From the NCBI GenBank assembly GCA_026647215.1, contig JAPKHC010000025.1, forward strand, positions 1 to 60,595: a stretch of DNA of 60,595 nucleotides, in the 5' to 3' direction. The notes below the pieces were generated by a model. The model did not search any database. It was not told where the DNA came from and saw only the letters and a program-made list of their open reading frames with translations. This document shows positions 43,254 through 52,301 of this stretch, one piece after another; within the stretch, counting starts at the first letter, position 1; the number at the start of each line of letters is the position of its first letter. Source of the stretch: F1-120-MAGs118 sp013360535 (GTDB lineage Bacteria > Planctomycetota > UBA1135 > GCA-002686595). The position numbers and the translations under genes are program-made.

Positions 43254-43892
43254 TCAGTCCTTCACCTGGAAGCTCGCGACGTCGTCTTCGGTGCCGAACT
43301 CGCCGTCGGGGCCCGCCGACAGCAGCTGGTAACTGCGCGGCTGGTAGTAGCGCTGCGTCTGCGGATCCTTGAGCGCGCGCGCGATGCTGACGAGCTTCTC
43401 GCCGCTCTCGGGATGCAGCGTGACGTAGGAATCCTCGCGCCCGTAGTCGCGCCAGTGGAAGTACGCGTACGGGTTGCCCCACTGGTCGATCAGTTCCTGC
43501 GCCGACGAGCTCTCGAAGCCCGGCGGACGCTTGCCGAAGGAATCCTCGTCGGTGTTCGCGAGGTGCTCCTCGAGGACGCCGAAACCCGGCCGGTTCTCGG
43601 CCATCAGCGCGAGGTACAGCGCCTCGGCGCCGAGGTTTTCCGCGTTCGCCGGTGCGCCCATGTCCGTGGGCAGCGTCGACGCCGCCCAGTCGCCGGTGTC
43701 GTCGGAGAGCTCCGACAACGCCGCGCCGATCTTCTGCGCCGTGAGCTTGGTGACCGACACGTCGACCGCGCGCACGACCTCGACCAGCTTCGGCACGAGG
43801 AACGCCGCGAGGATCCCGAGGATCACGATCACGGCGAGCAGCTCGATCAGCGTGAACCCGCCGCGTCGCGCCCGTTTCGATTGGTGCTGCAT
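43254..43892 (-). CDS. Major pseudopilin, GspG-like
   Basis: 212 residues. Prepilin signal RRGG/FTLIELLAVIVILGILAAFLVPKL with Glu at +5, the most canonical of the five. The C-terminal domain has the GspG pattern WGNPYAYFHWRDYGRE...SYQLLSAGPDGEFGTEDDV, the calcium-binding GPDG loop. It should polymerise into the pseudopilus shaft. The inserted middle section makes it longer than the usual 140-150 residues. Confidence 0.92.
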   Translation of the reverse strand: MQHQSKRARRGGFTLIELLAVIVILGILAAFLVPKLVEVVRAVDVSVTKLTAQKIGAALSELSDDTGDWAASTLPTDMGAPANAENLGAEALYLALMAENRPGFGVLEEHLANTDEDSFGKRPPGFESSSAQELIDQWGNPYAYFHWRDYGREDSYVTLHPESGEKLVSIARALKDPQTQRYYQPRSYQLLSAGPDGEFGTEDDVASFQVKD

Positions 43893-43921
43893 CGTTCGTT
43901 CCTCGCCTCGCCCTCGCGCGC

Positions 43922-46645
43922 TCACTTGCGCGTCCGCCGCGTCACGTCGACGTTGTCGACCACGACCTTGCCCGTCAGCCCCGACTGGCTCTCGAGGAAC
44001 ACGCCGACGCGCACGTCCTGCGTCGACGCAGCCAGCCGCGGCAGCTTGAAGCCCTCGCGCACCGGGATGCCGTCGATCGACAGGCGCCCGGTCGCCTCGT
44101 TGCCCTCGCCGATGCGCTCGAAGCGCACGCGGATGCTCTTGCCCGCGGGCCACCAGGGCTGGCCGCCGACGGAGGGAACGTCGAGCCAGTTCTCCTCGGC
44201 CGTCGCCGCGTCCATCAGGAGCACGACGAGCCCGCCGTCGCGCCGGCGCGCGATCGCGAACTTGGTCTGCACCTGCGTCTGTCCGACGCCGACGCGCCGC
44301 TCCTTCGACACGAACACGCCGACCTTGGCGTTGCTGTCGGTCGGGGCGGTGATGTCGAGCTCGAAGGCGAGGAATTCCGCCGCCGCGTAGGTGCGGAACA
44401 CGCGTGCGGCGCCGTTCTGGTTGAACGTGCCCTCGAGGTGCAGCGCGCCGTCGACGACCTGCGCCGTCGGGCCCGCGGCCTCCTCGACCTCCCACTCGTT
44501 CTTGAGCGCGAGGCGCTCGAACGTGTCGCTCCACACGACCTTGCTCGTGTGGTCCTCGATGCGCGCCATCTGCGCCAGCGCGTACACGCGGAACGGATCG
44601 CTCTCCGGCAGCGAGCGCCGCACGTCGTTGAGCTCCGCGAACTGCGTGCGCGACTTGTCGGCGTCGCCGCCGCGGTAGGTCGTCCAGGCCTGCCCGACGC
44701 GCGCGAGCGGCTGGAGCGAGTCGAGCGCGAGCGCGGCCTCGAAGCCGTCGCGCGCGGCGCCGAGGTCGCCGAGCTGCACGAGGTTGATCCCGCGCAGCGC
44801 GAGCACGTCCGCGCGCTTGGGCTCGATCGACAGCGCGCGCTCGAAGTAGCGCTCCGCCGCCGCGTGGTCGCCCGCACGCTGCGCGAGCTGGCCGAGGCCG
44901 ACGAGTGCGTCGGTGAAGTCGATCTCGCGGTCGAGCGCGCGCACGAAGGCCTCGCGCGCGCCCTGCACGTCGTCGCGCGCCGCGAGCAGGCGCCCGTGCT
45001 GGTAGAGCGCCCACGTGTCGGTCGGGTCCGCCTCGAGCGCGGCCTCGATCCAGCGCACGCTCTCCTCGGCGTAGCCCGTGCGTTCCGCGAGCCACGAGAG
45101 CGCGCGCCAGGCCTCGCTCGCGCGCAGCGGCGCCGTGCTCGCCGCGAGCTGCAGCAGGTCGCGCGCCGCGACCCAGTTGCCCGCGGCCATCTCGGTGAAG
45201 GCGCGCGCCAGCGCGAGGTCGAAGCTCGCGCTCCCGCCGGTCGCCGCCGGAGCCGTGCCCTTGGCGCCCAGCCGCAGCGCCGCGATGCGGCCCGCGAGCG
45301 CGTCGGCGTCGCCCGGATCGGCTTGCTGCGCCTTCTCGAACAGCGACGCGGCCTCGTCGAGCGCGCCCGTCGCGAGCAGCGCGCGGCCGAGCGCGGTGCG
45401 GATGCGCGCGCGCGTCGGCGCCGCCGGCGGCTCCGTCGGCTCGAACTTGAACGCGTCGCGCAAGTGCGGCACGGACTCCTCGTGGCGACCGCGGTCGGCG
45501 AGGAAGCGGCCGAGCGCGAGCTGCACGCTCCAGTTGGTGCGCGCGATGCTCTCGGCCTGCTTCAGGTGCGCTTCGGCGCTCTCGAACAGGCGCAGGCGCG
45601 CCTCGAGTTCGCCCAGGCCCACGTGAACCTCCGCGCGATGCCCGTAGAGCTCCGCCAGCGACTGGTAGACCTCGTAGGCCTTCTCGAGCTGGAAGCCGGC
45701 CTCGTAGCAGCGCGCGAGGCCGAGCTTCGGCGCCGGATCCTCGGCGTCGATCTGCGCCGCGCGCGTGTACATCTCCTCGGCGACACCGAGCGCCTCGCGC
45801 GCGGCGAGCCGCAGCGACACGCACTCGTCGGCGAACGCGAGCAGCGCGTCCTTCTGGCTGGGGCCGACGTTGCCCGTGAACTCGCGGCGCTTGAGGCCGA
45901 TGCGGTTCGACGGCGTGTCGGCGAAGGCGAAGTCGTTGCCGACGCGCGCGCGGGCGTAAGGCACCGGCTTCTGGCCGGGGAAACGCTCGGCGCCCGTGTC
46001 CGGACGCACCTCGACGAACAGCACGTCCTCGTTGGTGCGCGAGCGCAGCCCGTAGCGGTCGGGGTTGCGGATCTGGCCGAACAGCGGCTCGCCACCCTCG
46101 AGGCGGATCGAGTCGTAGAGCTTCGCGTAGCCGGCGACGAGCGCCGCGCGCTGGTCGGGAGTCAGCTGGTCGAGCGGCACCGCGGGCTCGGTCGTGTCGG
46201 CCGCGGTCCCGGCACCGCCGGTGTCGTCGATGCCGTCGCTGAAGCCGTCGTCCGCGGCTTCCGCGCTCGCGAACAGGCCCGGCACCGGCACGGGCAGCGC
46301 GCCGTCGCTCACCCGCAGGAAACGACCGTAGAGCGCGCTGTCGAAGTACGGCGACGGCGGCGGGGCGAGCGCGACCAGCGACGGCAGCGGCGGCAGCTCG
46401 AGCTCGAGCGGCGGCAGCGGGCGCGTGTCGCGCGGCGGCGCGAACACGTCGCGATCGAAGGTCGTGCCCGCCGCGTTGCGCGGCAGCGCGAGCGAGGTGT
46501 CCGGCACGGGCCGCGAGTCGAGCGCGGGCGCATCGGCCTTGGCCTTGCTCGACGTGCGCGTCTCGCTCGAACCACTGGTCAGGTACAGCGCGGCCAGCAC
46601 CGCGACGGTGCCTCCGAGCACGACATGTTCCTTGCGCAGGCTCAT
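43922..46645 (-). CDS. Membrane-anchored TPR protein with PilP/GspC-like N-terminus
   Basis: 907 residues. One N-terminal transmembrane helix (about 8-25, VVLGGTVAVLAALYLTSG). Residues 60-110 (TTFDRDVFAPPRDTRPLPPLELELPPLP) resemble the Pro-rich DPF region of PilP/GspC. From about 275 to 690 there are at least nine TPRs (e.g. AAERYFERALSIEPKRADVLALRGINLVQLGDLGAARDGFEAALAL). The C-terminal 200 residues are a beta-sandwich (DTFERLALKNEWEV..., FLAFELDITAPTDSNAKVGVF), like a family of concanavalin-fold exo-domains. Placed between PilO-like and GspG-like genes, consistent with an inner-membrane assembly role. Shares 4 bases (46642-46645) with the PilO-like gene. Confidence 0.8.
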   Translation of the reverse strand: MSLRKEHVVLGGTVAVLAALYLTSGSSETRTSSKAKADAPALDSRPVPDTSLALPRNAAGTTFDRDVFAPPRDTRPLPPLELELPPLPSLVALAPPPSPYFDSALYGRFLRVSDGALPVPVPGLFASAEAADDGFSDGIDDTGGAGTAADTTEPAVPLDQLTPDQRAALVAGYAKLYDSIRLEGGEPLFGQIRNPDRYGLRSRTNEDVLFVEVRPDTGAERFPGQKPVPYARARVGNDFAFADTPSNRIGLKRREFTGNVGPSQKDALLAFADECVSLRLAAREALGVAEEMYTRAAQIDAEDPAPKLGLARCYEAGFQLEKAYEVYQSLAELYGHRAEVHVGLGELEARLRLFESAEAHLKQAESIARTNWSVQLALGRFLADRGRHEESVPHLRDAFKFEPTEPPAAPTRARIRTALGRALLATGALDEAASLFEKAQQADPGDADALAGRIAALRLGAKGTAPAATGGSASFDLALARAFTEMAAGNWVAARDLLQLAASTAPLRASEAWRALSWLAERTGYAEESVRWIEAALEADPTDTWALYQHGRLLAARDDVQGAREAFVRALDREIDFTDALVGLGQLAQRAGDHAAAERYFERALSIEPKRADVLALRGINLVQLGDLGAARDGFEAALALDSLQPLARVGQAWTTYRGGDADKSRTQFAELNDVRRSLPESDPFRVYALAQMARIEDHTSKVVWSDTFERLALKNEWEVEEAAGPTAQVVDGALHLEGTFNQNGAARVFRTYAAAEFLAFELDITAPTDSNAKVGVFVSKERRVGVGQTQVQTKFAIARRRDGGLVVLLMDAATAEENWLDVPSVGGQPWWPAGKSIRVRFERIGEGNEATGRLSIDGIPVREGFKLPRLAASTQDVRVGVFLESQSGLTGKVVVDNVDVTRRTRK

Positions 46646-47430
46646 TGCGCGGCCTCCGGGCTGGCGGCGACGCCGACCGAGTTGAGATGCGGAAGGAGCA
46701 GCGTCAGGTCCATGCGGACGTCGTCGCTCGCCTTGCTGCGCGCGGGCGCGATGTCGACGCGGTCGACGGCGAGCACCCGACCGTGGCGCGGGTTGCGCAG
46801 CTCGGCGAGCAGCTGCGTCAGCGGCAGCGCGGGCCCGCTGAAGCGGAACTCGACCAGCGTGCGCTCGACGTCGCTGAAGGCCTTGCCCGAGAGCAGGCGC
46901 GGGTCGAGCTTGACGCGGATCTGCTCGAGCCGCGTCGCACCCGCGCCGATCGCGAGCGCGACCACCTGCTCGACCGAGTCGAGCGCCTCGAGGTAGCGCG
47001 CGAGCTCGGCTTCCTTGGTCGGCGCGACCGCCGGCATGCCGAGGTCGGAGGGAATCGCGAGCCCCGCGCGGCCCGCGCGCCGGCGCAGGTCCTCGCGCGT
47101 GCGCTCGAGCACCGCGAAGTAGCGGCTGGTCGCCGCCACGCCCTTTTCCATGCGGAAATCGGGCCGCACCGCGAACTCGAGGTTCTTGCGCAGCTCGTCG
47201 CAGGCCTTCTGGAGCGCCTCGTTCTCCTTGGTCACGCGCTCGAGGTCCGCGGGCGCGTACAGCGGCGCGCGCAGGTCGGCCTCGACACGCGCCTTCTTCG
47301 ACTTCGCGGCGCGCAGGTCGGCGCCGATGTAGGCGTCGATCGCGATCCAGCCGCCGAGGAACGCCACCGCGCCGACCCCGACCGAGACGAGGAAGCGCTT
47401 GTTCTCCTGCCAGTAGTTCGAGAAGTCCAT
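46642..47430 (-). CDS. pilO: PilO-like inner membrane assembly protein
   Basis: 262 residues. Short cytoplasmic N-terminus, one transmembrane helix (about 13-33, FLVSVGVGAVAFLGGWIAIDAYI), a coiled coil (35-85), then two ferredoxin-like half domains (ARYLEALDSVEQVVALAIGAGATRLEQIRV; VERTLVEFRFSGPALPLTQLLAELRNPRHGRVLAVDRVDI). This is the PilO/GspM-type topology. The ATG shares a base with the upstream PilM-PilN stop (TGATG). The gene symbol rests on context as much as sequence. Confidence 0.78.
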   Translation of the reverse strand: MDFSNYWQENKRFLVSVGVGAVAFLGGWIAIDAYIGADLRAAKSKKARVEADLRAPLYAPADLERVTKENEALQKACDELRKNLEFAVRPDFRMEKGVAATSRYFAVLERTREDLRRRAGRAGLAIPSDLGMPAVAPTKEAELARYLEALDSVEQVVALAIGAGATRLEQIRVKLDPRLLSGKAFSDVERTLVEFRFSGPALPLTQLLAELRNPRHGRVLAVDRVDIAPARSKASDDVRMDLTLLLPHLNSVGVAASPEAAQ

Positions 47431-49082
47431 CAGCGGGTTCCCTGCTCGCCCGAGGGCGCGGCTTCGCTCGGGCGCGGCGGCGCGAAGAGCGTCAGGTCGA
47501 GGTTGAAGCGGTCGCCGGCGGGACTGGGCGCGTAGCTGATCTCCGCGGACGGGAAGCGCGTGCGCAGGCGCGTCACGTAGGCGTCGAGCAACGCCGCGAT
47601 CGACTCGGTGCCCTCGCGCGCGCGGCCGGCGATGCGCAGCACGGGCTTCTCGGAGCCGCGCACGACCCGCAGCGTCTCCGCCACGCGCGGCTCGGAGCTG
47701 AAGCCCTCGATCCAGAAGCCGTCGGGCAGTTCGCTCTCGAGCTGCTCGAGCGCGCGCGCGACCTGCTCGCCCGAGCCCGCGAGCGCCTGCAGCTGGTCCG
47801 CGGCGAGCCCAAGCTCGCCGTTGGCCTTCGCCACCTCGCGCGTCTTTCGATCGGTTTCCTTCGCGCGGCGCAGGCGCGAGTCGAGCGTCGCGAGCTCGCT
47901 CTTCTGCTTCGAGAGCTCGCCCGACAGCGTCCAGGCCTGGAAGCCGAGGAATCCGGCCGCGAGCACCGCCGCGGCGATCGCCCACACCGTGCCTCCGACG
48001 AACTCGCGGCGCCGCCGCACCTTCGCCGGCAGGATCTCGATCGAGTAGCCCGCGGGATCGCTGGCCATCGTCGCGAGGCCGAGCGCGACCACCGACTCGA
48101 GCTTGTAGTCCTCGAGCTTCGCCGCCGCCTCCGGCGACAGCGCGCTCGCGTCGACGACGCGGAACGGATCGAACAGCTCGACCGGCACGCTCAGGCCCGC
48201 CGCCAGATACTTCGGCAAGCCACGCAGCGCGGCGCCACCGCCGCACAGGAGCACCTTGTCGATGCGCAGGTTCGAGACCTTCACCTGGCTCTTGCAGAAC
48301 ATCACCGTCGACTGCAGGAGCGACAGCAACTGGCCACCGGCGGCGCTCGCCGCGCGGCTGACCTTCTCTTCGCTCGCGTCGCGGAAGCGCGCGCCCGGCT
48401 CGAGGTTGGCGAGCTCGATCTTGAGCTCCTCCGCGCGCTGCGCCGAGACGCCCAGGCGCTCCGCGATGGCCGCGTCGAAGAGCTTCGAGCCACCCGTCAG
48501 GTTGCGCGCGAACAGCAGGTCCGGGCCGCGCACCAGGATCACGTCGAGGTTGTCGTGGCCGATGTTGGCGAGGAGCACGGTCTCCTCCTCGATCACGCCG
48601 TAGTGCGTCCACGCGTTGTAGAGCGCGAGGGCGCACGGGCTGAAGGCGTCGATCGAGCCGCCGATGCCGGCGAGGCCCGCCAGGTGCTCCTCGAGCAGGT
48701 TCTCGCGCGCCAGCGCGAGCAGCACCACGTCCTCGTCCTCGATCTCCGGCAGCGAGGGCAGCAGGTTGAAGTCGCTCGAGACCTCGGCGCCGGACGTGTC
48801 GCCGACCTCCTCGACCTCGAAACGCATCAGCTTGCGCAGCTGCCAGTCGGGCACGCGCGGCACGCGCGTGTAGCGGATGTTGACGTCGCGGCCGGTGAGG
48901 CCGACGCGCGACACGCCGACCTTGAACGGCGGCGCGCCCGCGGACCACGCGGCGTCGAGCGCACCTTCGGAGTGCGAGACGACGGCGAAGTCCGAGAGCA
49001 CGAACGTGTTGCCCTTGTGCTGGCCGCGGACGAACTTGTTCGTGCGCGAGCCGACGTCGATGCCGGTGACGGTGCGACCCAT
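47430..49082 (-). CDS. PilM-PilN fusion (GspL-like)
   Basis: 550 residues. 1-345 are an actin-like PilM domain: GIDVGSRTNKFVRGQ, TRVPRVPDWQLRKLMRFEVEE, LLANIGHDNLDVILVRG, GGSKLFDAAIAERLGV and VLLCGGGAALRGLPKYLAAGL. A transmembrane helix at about 373-395 (TVWAIAAAVLAAGFLGFQAW) follows, then a coiled coil and a PilN-type periplasmic fold (FWIEGFSSEPRVAETLRVV, RFNLDLTLFAPP). In type IV pili PilM and PilN are separate; in type II secretion GspL joins both. Together with the PilO-like protein this forms the inner-membrane assembly platform. Confidence 0.88.
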   Translation of the reverse strand: MGRTVTGIDVGSRTNKFVRGQHKGNTFVLSDFAVVSHSEGALDAAWSAGAPPFKVGVSRVGLTGRDVNIRYTRVPRVPDWQLRKLMRFEVEEVGDTSGAEVSSDFNLLPSLPEIEDEDVVLLALARENLLEEHLAGLAGIGGSIDAFSPCALALYNAWTHYGVIEEETVLLANIGHDNLDVILVRGPDLLFARNLTGGSKLFDAAIAERLGVSAQRAEELKIELANLEPGARFRDASEEKVSRAASAAGGQLLSLLQSTVMFCKSQVKVSNLRIDKVLLCGGGAALRGLPKYLAAGLSVPVELFDPFRVVDASALSPEAAAKLEDYKLESVVALGLATMASDPAGYSIEILPAKVRRRREFVGGTVWAIAAAVLAAGFLGFQAWTLSGELSKQKSELATLDSRLRRAKETDRKTREVAKANGELGLAADQLQALAGSGEQVARALEQLESELPDGFWIEGFSSEPRVAETLRVVRGSEKPVLRIAGRAREGTESIAALLDAYVTRLRTRFPSAEISYAPSPAGDRFNLDLTLFAPPRPSEAAPSGEQGTR

Positions 49083-49084
49083 CT

Positions 49085-51160
49085 TCAGTTGTCTCCGCGC
49101 GGCGCCGCCGCACTCGCCATCCGCGTCAGCACCTCGCGCACGCGCGCGGCGAGCTTGGGACTCTCGCCGCGTTCGAGCGCGCCCGCGATGCCTTCGAGCC
49201 GGCCGCGCTCGGCCTTGGTCAGGTCCGCCTCGAGCACGGCGAGGTCCTTGTCGATCTCGGCGACGAGCGTGTTTGCCTCGGTCGCGATGTCGCTGCCTTC
49301 GTAGCGCGTGGCAGCGGCGAGCGTGTCGCGCCGGCACTTGCGGTACAGCTCGACCAGCCGGAAGAAGCGCGCGCGCTCGACCTCGCCGCGCAAGTTGCGC
49401 AGCGCCGCCAGTCCGCCCTCGGCGATGCGTGCGCGCGCCGCCTCCGCCTCCTCGAGCGAGCGCGCGTCGAACGGATATTCGTCGCGCAACCGGCCCCACT
49501 GGCTCGCCGCCAGCCCGAGCTGGCCGGCCTGCTCCGCCTCGCGGGCCGCGCGCGCCAGCTTCTGCGCCTCGTCGCGCTCGGCGATGAAGTTGGTCTGCAG
49601 CCGCGCGCTCGCGGTCGAGCCGAGCTCGAAGTCGAGCCGCAGTCCGCTGCCTTCGGGCTTGCCGCGCAGCCGGACCGGCTCCGCGAACGCGAGCCGCACC
49701 TGATCCTTGCCCGCGCCCGCGATCACGCTCGTCACGCCCTCGCGCGTGAACTCCGTCGAGTGCGTGCGGTAGCCGCCCGAGCCCGTGCTCGCGACGCCGC
49801 CCTTGAAGAGCGGCTCGTCGATGCGCAGCGAGAGCGTGCGACCGTTGCCGGCACCGAGCGCGAGCGCGAAGGCGACGTCGCCGCGCTCGAGTGCGAGCGG
49901 AGCGCGCCCCGCGAGGCCGCCGTCGGCGAGGCGCACGTGCACGTCGGAGAGCAGCGTGCGGTCGATCTTGAACAGCGACGCGGCGAAGGCCGGCGCGCCG
50001 TGGGAGACGAACTGGAACTCGTCGATCGCCGCGACCTGCGGCTCGCCACCGGGCACGAGCGAGACGTCGTCGACGTCGACCGAGCCGCCGCCGGCACCGG
50101 CCGCTTCCGCGAGCACGATCGCGCGCACGCTGTCGAAGGCCGGCGGCACCGTCAGGGTGGCCGTGACCTCCTCGAAGTCGCCACCGACGGGGATCACCGG
50201 GCCCCAGGCCACGGTGCGCGCCGAAGCGCCGCTCGTGCTCTCGAGCTCGAGCCCCAGCCGCGCGCGCGCCGAGTCGCCGACACGCACGCGCCCGCGCAGC
50301 GTGAGCACACGCTGGCCCGAGCCGCGCACGGCTTCCGAACGCGCGATCGCCCACTGGCCCGCGTCGACCAGCGCGCCGAGGCCAAGTTCACCGGAGTGGC
50401 GCGAGGTCGTGTCGGTCGCGAAGGCCGCGGGCGCGCCGTCCTCGGACGCCCAAGTGCCCTCGTTGCCTTCGAAGGAGTAGCTCGCCGCGAGCAGGTTCCC
50501 GTCGACGCTCTCGACCGGACGCAGCTTGCGGCCTTCTTCACCGCCCGCGGCGCCTTGCCCGAGCAGGAACCAGGCGGCGCCCCCGCCACCGAGCAGCGCG
50601 ACCAGCACGATCGCGCCGACGAACGAGCGCTTGCCCGAGCGCGCGACCTTCTCGGCGCTGATCGTGCGCACCGCGTCGGCGGCGTTCGCGACTTCCGGCG
50701 CCGCAGCGGCCGGCAGGAACTGCGTCGGCGTCTGCAGGCGCTCCGACACGGCCACGCGCGGCGCGGGCGGTGGTTCGGGCGCGCGCGCAGGAGCGCGGGC
50801 GGGCGCGGGGGAATCGAACTCGAGCTCGAGCTCGTCCCCGCCGATCGCCGCGGCGCCACCGGCCTGCGCGTCGACGACGACGAGCTTGACGTTGCCGAGG
50901 TGCACCTCGTCCCCGTGCTGCAGGCGCGACTGCGAGATGCGCTCACCCTGCACCTTGGTGCCGTTGGTCGAGCCGAGGTCGCGCAGGACGAGCCCGTCGG
51001 ACTCGACCACGAATTCCGCGTGACGGCCCGACACCGAAGCGTCGGTCACCTGCACGCTGTTGCCCGGGCGACGGCCGACCGTGATCCCGCTGCCGGGGAT
51101 CGGGATCGTCTCGCCCCGCCGCTCGCCGTTCTCGAAGCGCAGGGAGTAGCGAGGTTGCAT
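49085..51160 (-). CDS. FHA domain protein with membrane helix, first gene of pseudopilin operon
   Basis: 691 residues from ATG 51160. FHA domain at about 20-95: GSGITVGRRPGNSVQVTDASVSGRHAEFVV, LRDLGSTNGTKVQG, LQHGDEVHLGNVKLVVV; key Arg/Ser/His/Asn phosphothreonine-binding residues are present. A Pro/Ala linker and a transmembrane helix (about 178-198, FVGAIVLVALLGGGGAAWFLL) lead to a 490-residue periplasmic part with two beta-sandwich units and a C-terminal helical section (about 540-690). It would read a phosphothreonine signal in the cytoplasm and touch the secretion machine outside. A Ser/Thr kinase gene lies 5.4 kb away at 56514-57560. Confidence 0.87.
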   Translation of the reverse strand: MQPRYSLRFENGERRGETIPIPGSGITVGRRPGNSVQVTDASVSGRHAEFVVESDGLVLRDLGSTNGTKVQGERISQSRLQHGDEVHLGNVKLVVVDAQAGGAAAIGGDELELEFDSPAPARAPARAPEPPPAPRVAVSERLQTPTQFLPAAAAPEVANAADAVRTISAEKVARSGKRSFVGAIVLVALLGGGGAAWFLLGQGAAGGEEGRKLRPVESVDGNLLAASYSFEGNEGTWASEDGAPAAFATDTTSRHSGELGLGALVDAGQWAIARSEAVRGSGQRVLTLRGRVRVGDSARARLGLELESTSGASARTVAWGPVIPVGGDFEEVTATLTVPPAFDSVRAIVLAEAAGAGGGSVDVDDVSLVPGGEPQVAAIDEFQFVSHGAPAFAASLFKIDRTLLSDVHVRLADGGLAGRAPLALERGDVAFALALGAGNGRTLSLRIDEPLFKGGVASTGSGGYRTHSTEFTREGVTSVIAGAGKDQVRLAFAEPVRLRGKPEGSGLRLDFELGSTASARLQTNFIAERDEAQKLARAAREAEQAGQLGLAASQWGRLRDEYPFDARSLEEAEAARARIAEGGLAALRNLRGEVERARFFRLVELYRKCRRDTLAAATRYEGSDIATEANTLVAEIDKDLAVLEADLTKAERGRLEGIAGALERGESPKLAARVREVLTRMASAAAPRGDN

Positions 51161-51524
51161 GGAGGCGCGAACCAGAGGTTGGGAGCCGGGGGGAGAGAGG
51201 CGGTGGGTGCGCGCGCTGCTGGAGAGCGCGTGGCCCGAGCGTCGTGGGGCGTGCAGCCGGAGCCTCTCGAACCCGCGGTCGGCCGCCTCGGGTTCGAGGA
51301 GGCCCACGGAAGATTCGAAGGGCGACGGAGAGCCCCGCGGGTCGGGCGCGATCGGCGGGGCGGTGGGCCCCGGCCTGCGGTCTACCGACCGTGGACGAGG
51401 CAGTAACCCTCGAAGCGTGCGACTTCGCTCAGGCTCCGGGCGGAGGATAGCGGGCGAAACCGATCCAGTGAAGGCGCGCGGGGTGCTTGCTCCCGATCCC
51501 GGGCCCCTCGACAATCCGACGCCG
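51161..51524. promoter_or_regulatory. Divergent non-coding region with leader hairpin
   Basis: 364 bases between the operon start (minus) and rsmE (plus), so promoters of both lie here. It contains a stem of ten pairs, 51266-51275 with 51289-51298, extended by four pairs across one bulged G (51262-51265 with 51300-51303). In the operon transcript this would fall in the 5' leader about 105 bases before the FHA start. A smaller hairpin CGAAG/CTTCG lies near 51412-51428. No coding frame here is convincing. Confidence 0.45.
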
Positions 51525-52301
51525 ATGGCACGGGCACGCGAGGAACGGGGTGGCGAGCGCTGGTTCTTCCTCGAGCCCGCCGGTGGGCGCGAGCTCCGGC
51601 TGGTGGAAGAGGACGAGCGGCACGCGCTCAAGGTCCTGCGGCTCGAGCCGGGCGCGGTCGTGGTCGCGCTCGATGGCGCGGGCGCGGCCCGGCGGCTCGA
51701 GCTGGTCGCGGTCGAACGCTCCGGCGCACGCTGGCGCGAGCTCGAGCCCGCGGCGGAGGAGCCGGAGCCGGGCGCAGCGGGCGCCGCGCTGCCGTGGGTC
51801 GAGCTCGCCGTTGCACCGCCCAAGGGCGCGCGCGCCGACGAGCTGGTCGAGCGGCTGGTGCAGCTCGGCGTCGGCGGCATCACGCTGCTCGCCCCCGAAC
51901 GCACGCAGGGCTTCGCGCGGGACGCGATTCCCGAGCGCCTCGAGCGCTGGGAGCGGCTCGCGCGCGAGCAGCTGAAGCAGTGCCACCGCCTCTGGCTGCC
52001 CAAGTTCACAGGCCCGGTCGAGCCGACGGCCCACCTGAAGGCCCGACCGGCGGCGCTCGACCTGCTGCTCGACCCGCGCGCCGAGCGCCGGCTGGCTCAG
52101 GCCCTCGCCGACGCCCCGTGGGGCACCCGCGAGCGCCCCCTGCGCCTGTGGATCGGCCCCGAAGGCGGCTGGACACCGGCCGAGCTCACCGCCCTCTCCG
52201 AGGCCGGCGCGCGTGCGGTCGGACTCACTCCTACTGTCTTGCGCATCGAGACCGCCGCCGAGGCCGCCGCCGCCATCGCCCTCCACACGACCTGGCGTTG
52301 A
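51525..52301 (+). CDS. rsmE: 16S rRNA (uracil(1498)-N3)-methyltransferase
   Basis: 258 residues from ATG 51525; an earlier GTG would add an unconserved N-terminus. N-terminal PUA-like part RWFFLEPAGG...DERHALKVLRLEPGAVVVALDG, then the SPOUT knot: VELAVAPPKGARADELVERLVQLGVGGITLLAPERTQ, LWIGPEGGWTPAEL and LTPTVLRIETAAEAAAAIAL. It methylates U1498 of 16S rRNA. The KxxRxxxxxxQ loop is recognisable as ERLERWERLAREQLKQCHR. Its stop codon TGA is part of the TTGACA promoter-like box of the next operon. Confidence 0.93.
   Translation: MARAREERGGERWFFLEPAGGRELRLVEEDERHALKVLRLEPGAVVVALDGAGAARRLELVAVERSGARWRELEPAAEEPEPGAAGAALPWVELAVAPPKGARADELVERLVQLGVGGITLLAPERTQGFARDAIPERLERWERLAREQLKQCHRLWLPKFTGPVEPTAHLKARPAALDLLLDPRAERRLAQALADAPWGTRERPLRLWIGPEGGWTPAELTALSEAGARAVGLTPTVLRIETAAEAAAAIALHTTWR

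Noticed and set aside
51289..51298. tRNA T-arm (GGTTCGA)
   Set aside because: Neither a T stem of the right length nor an acceptor or anticodon arm can be formed around it.
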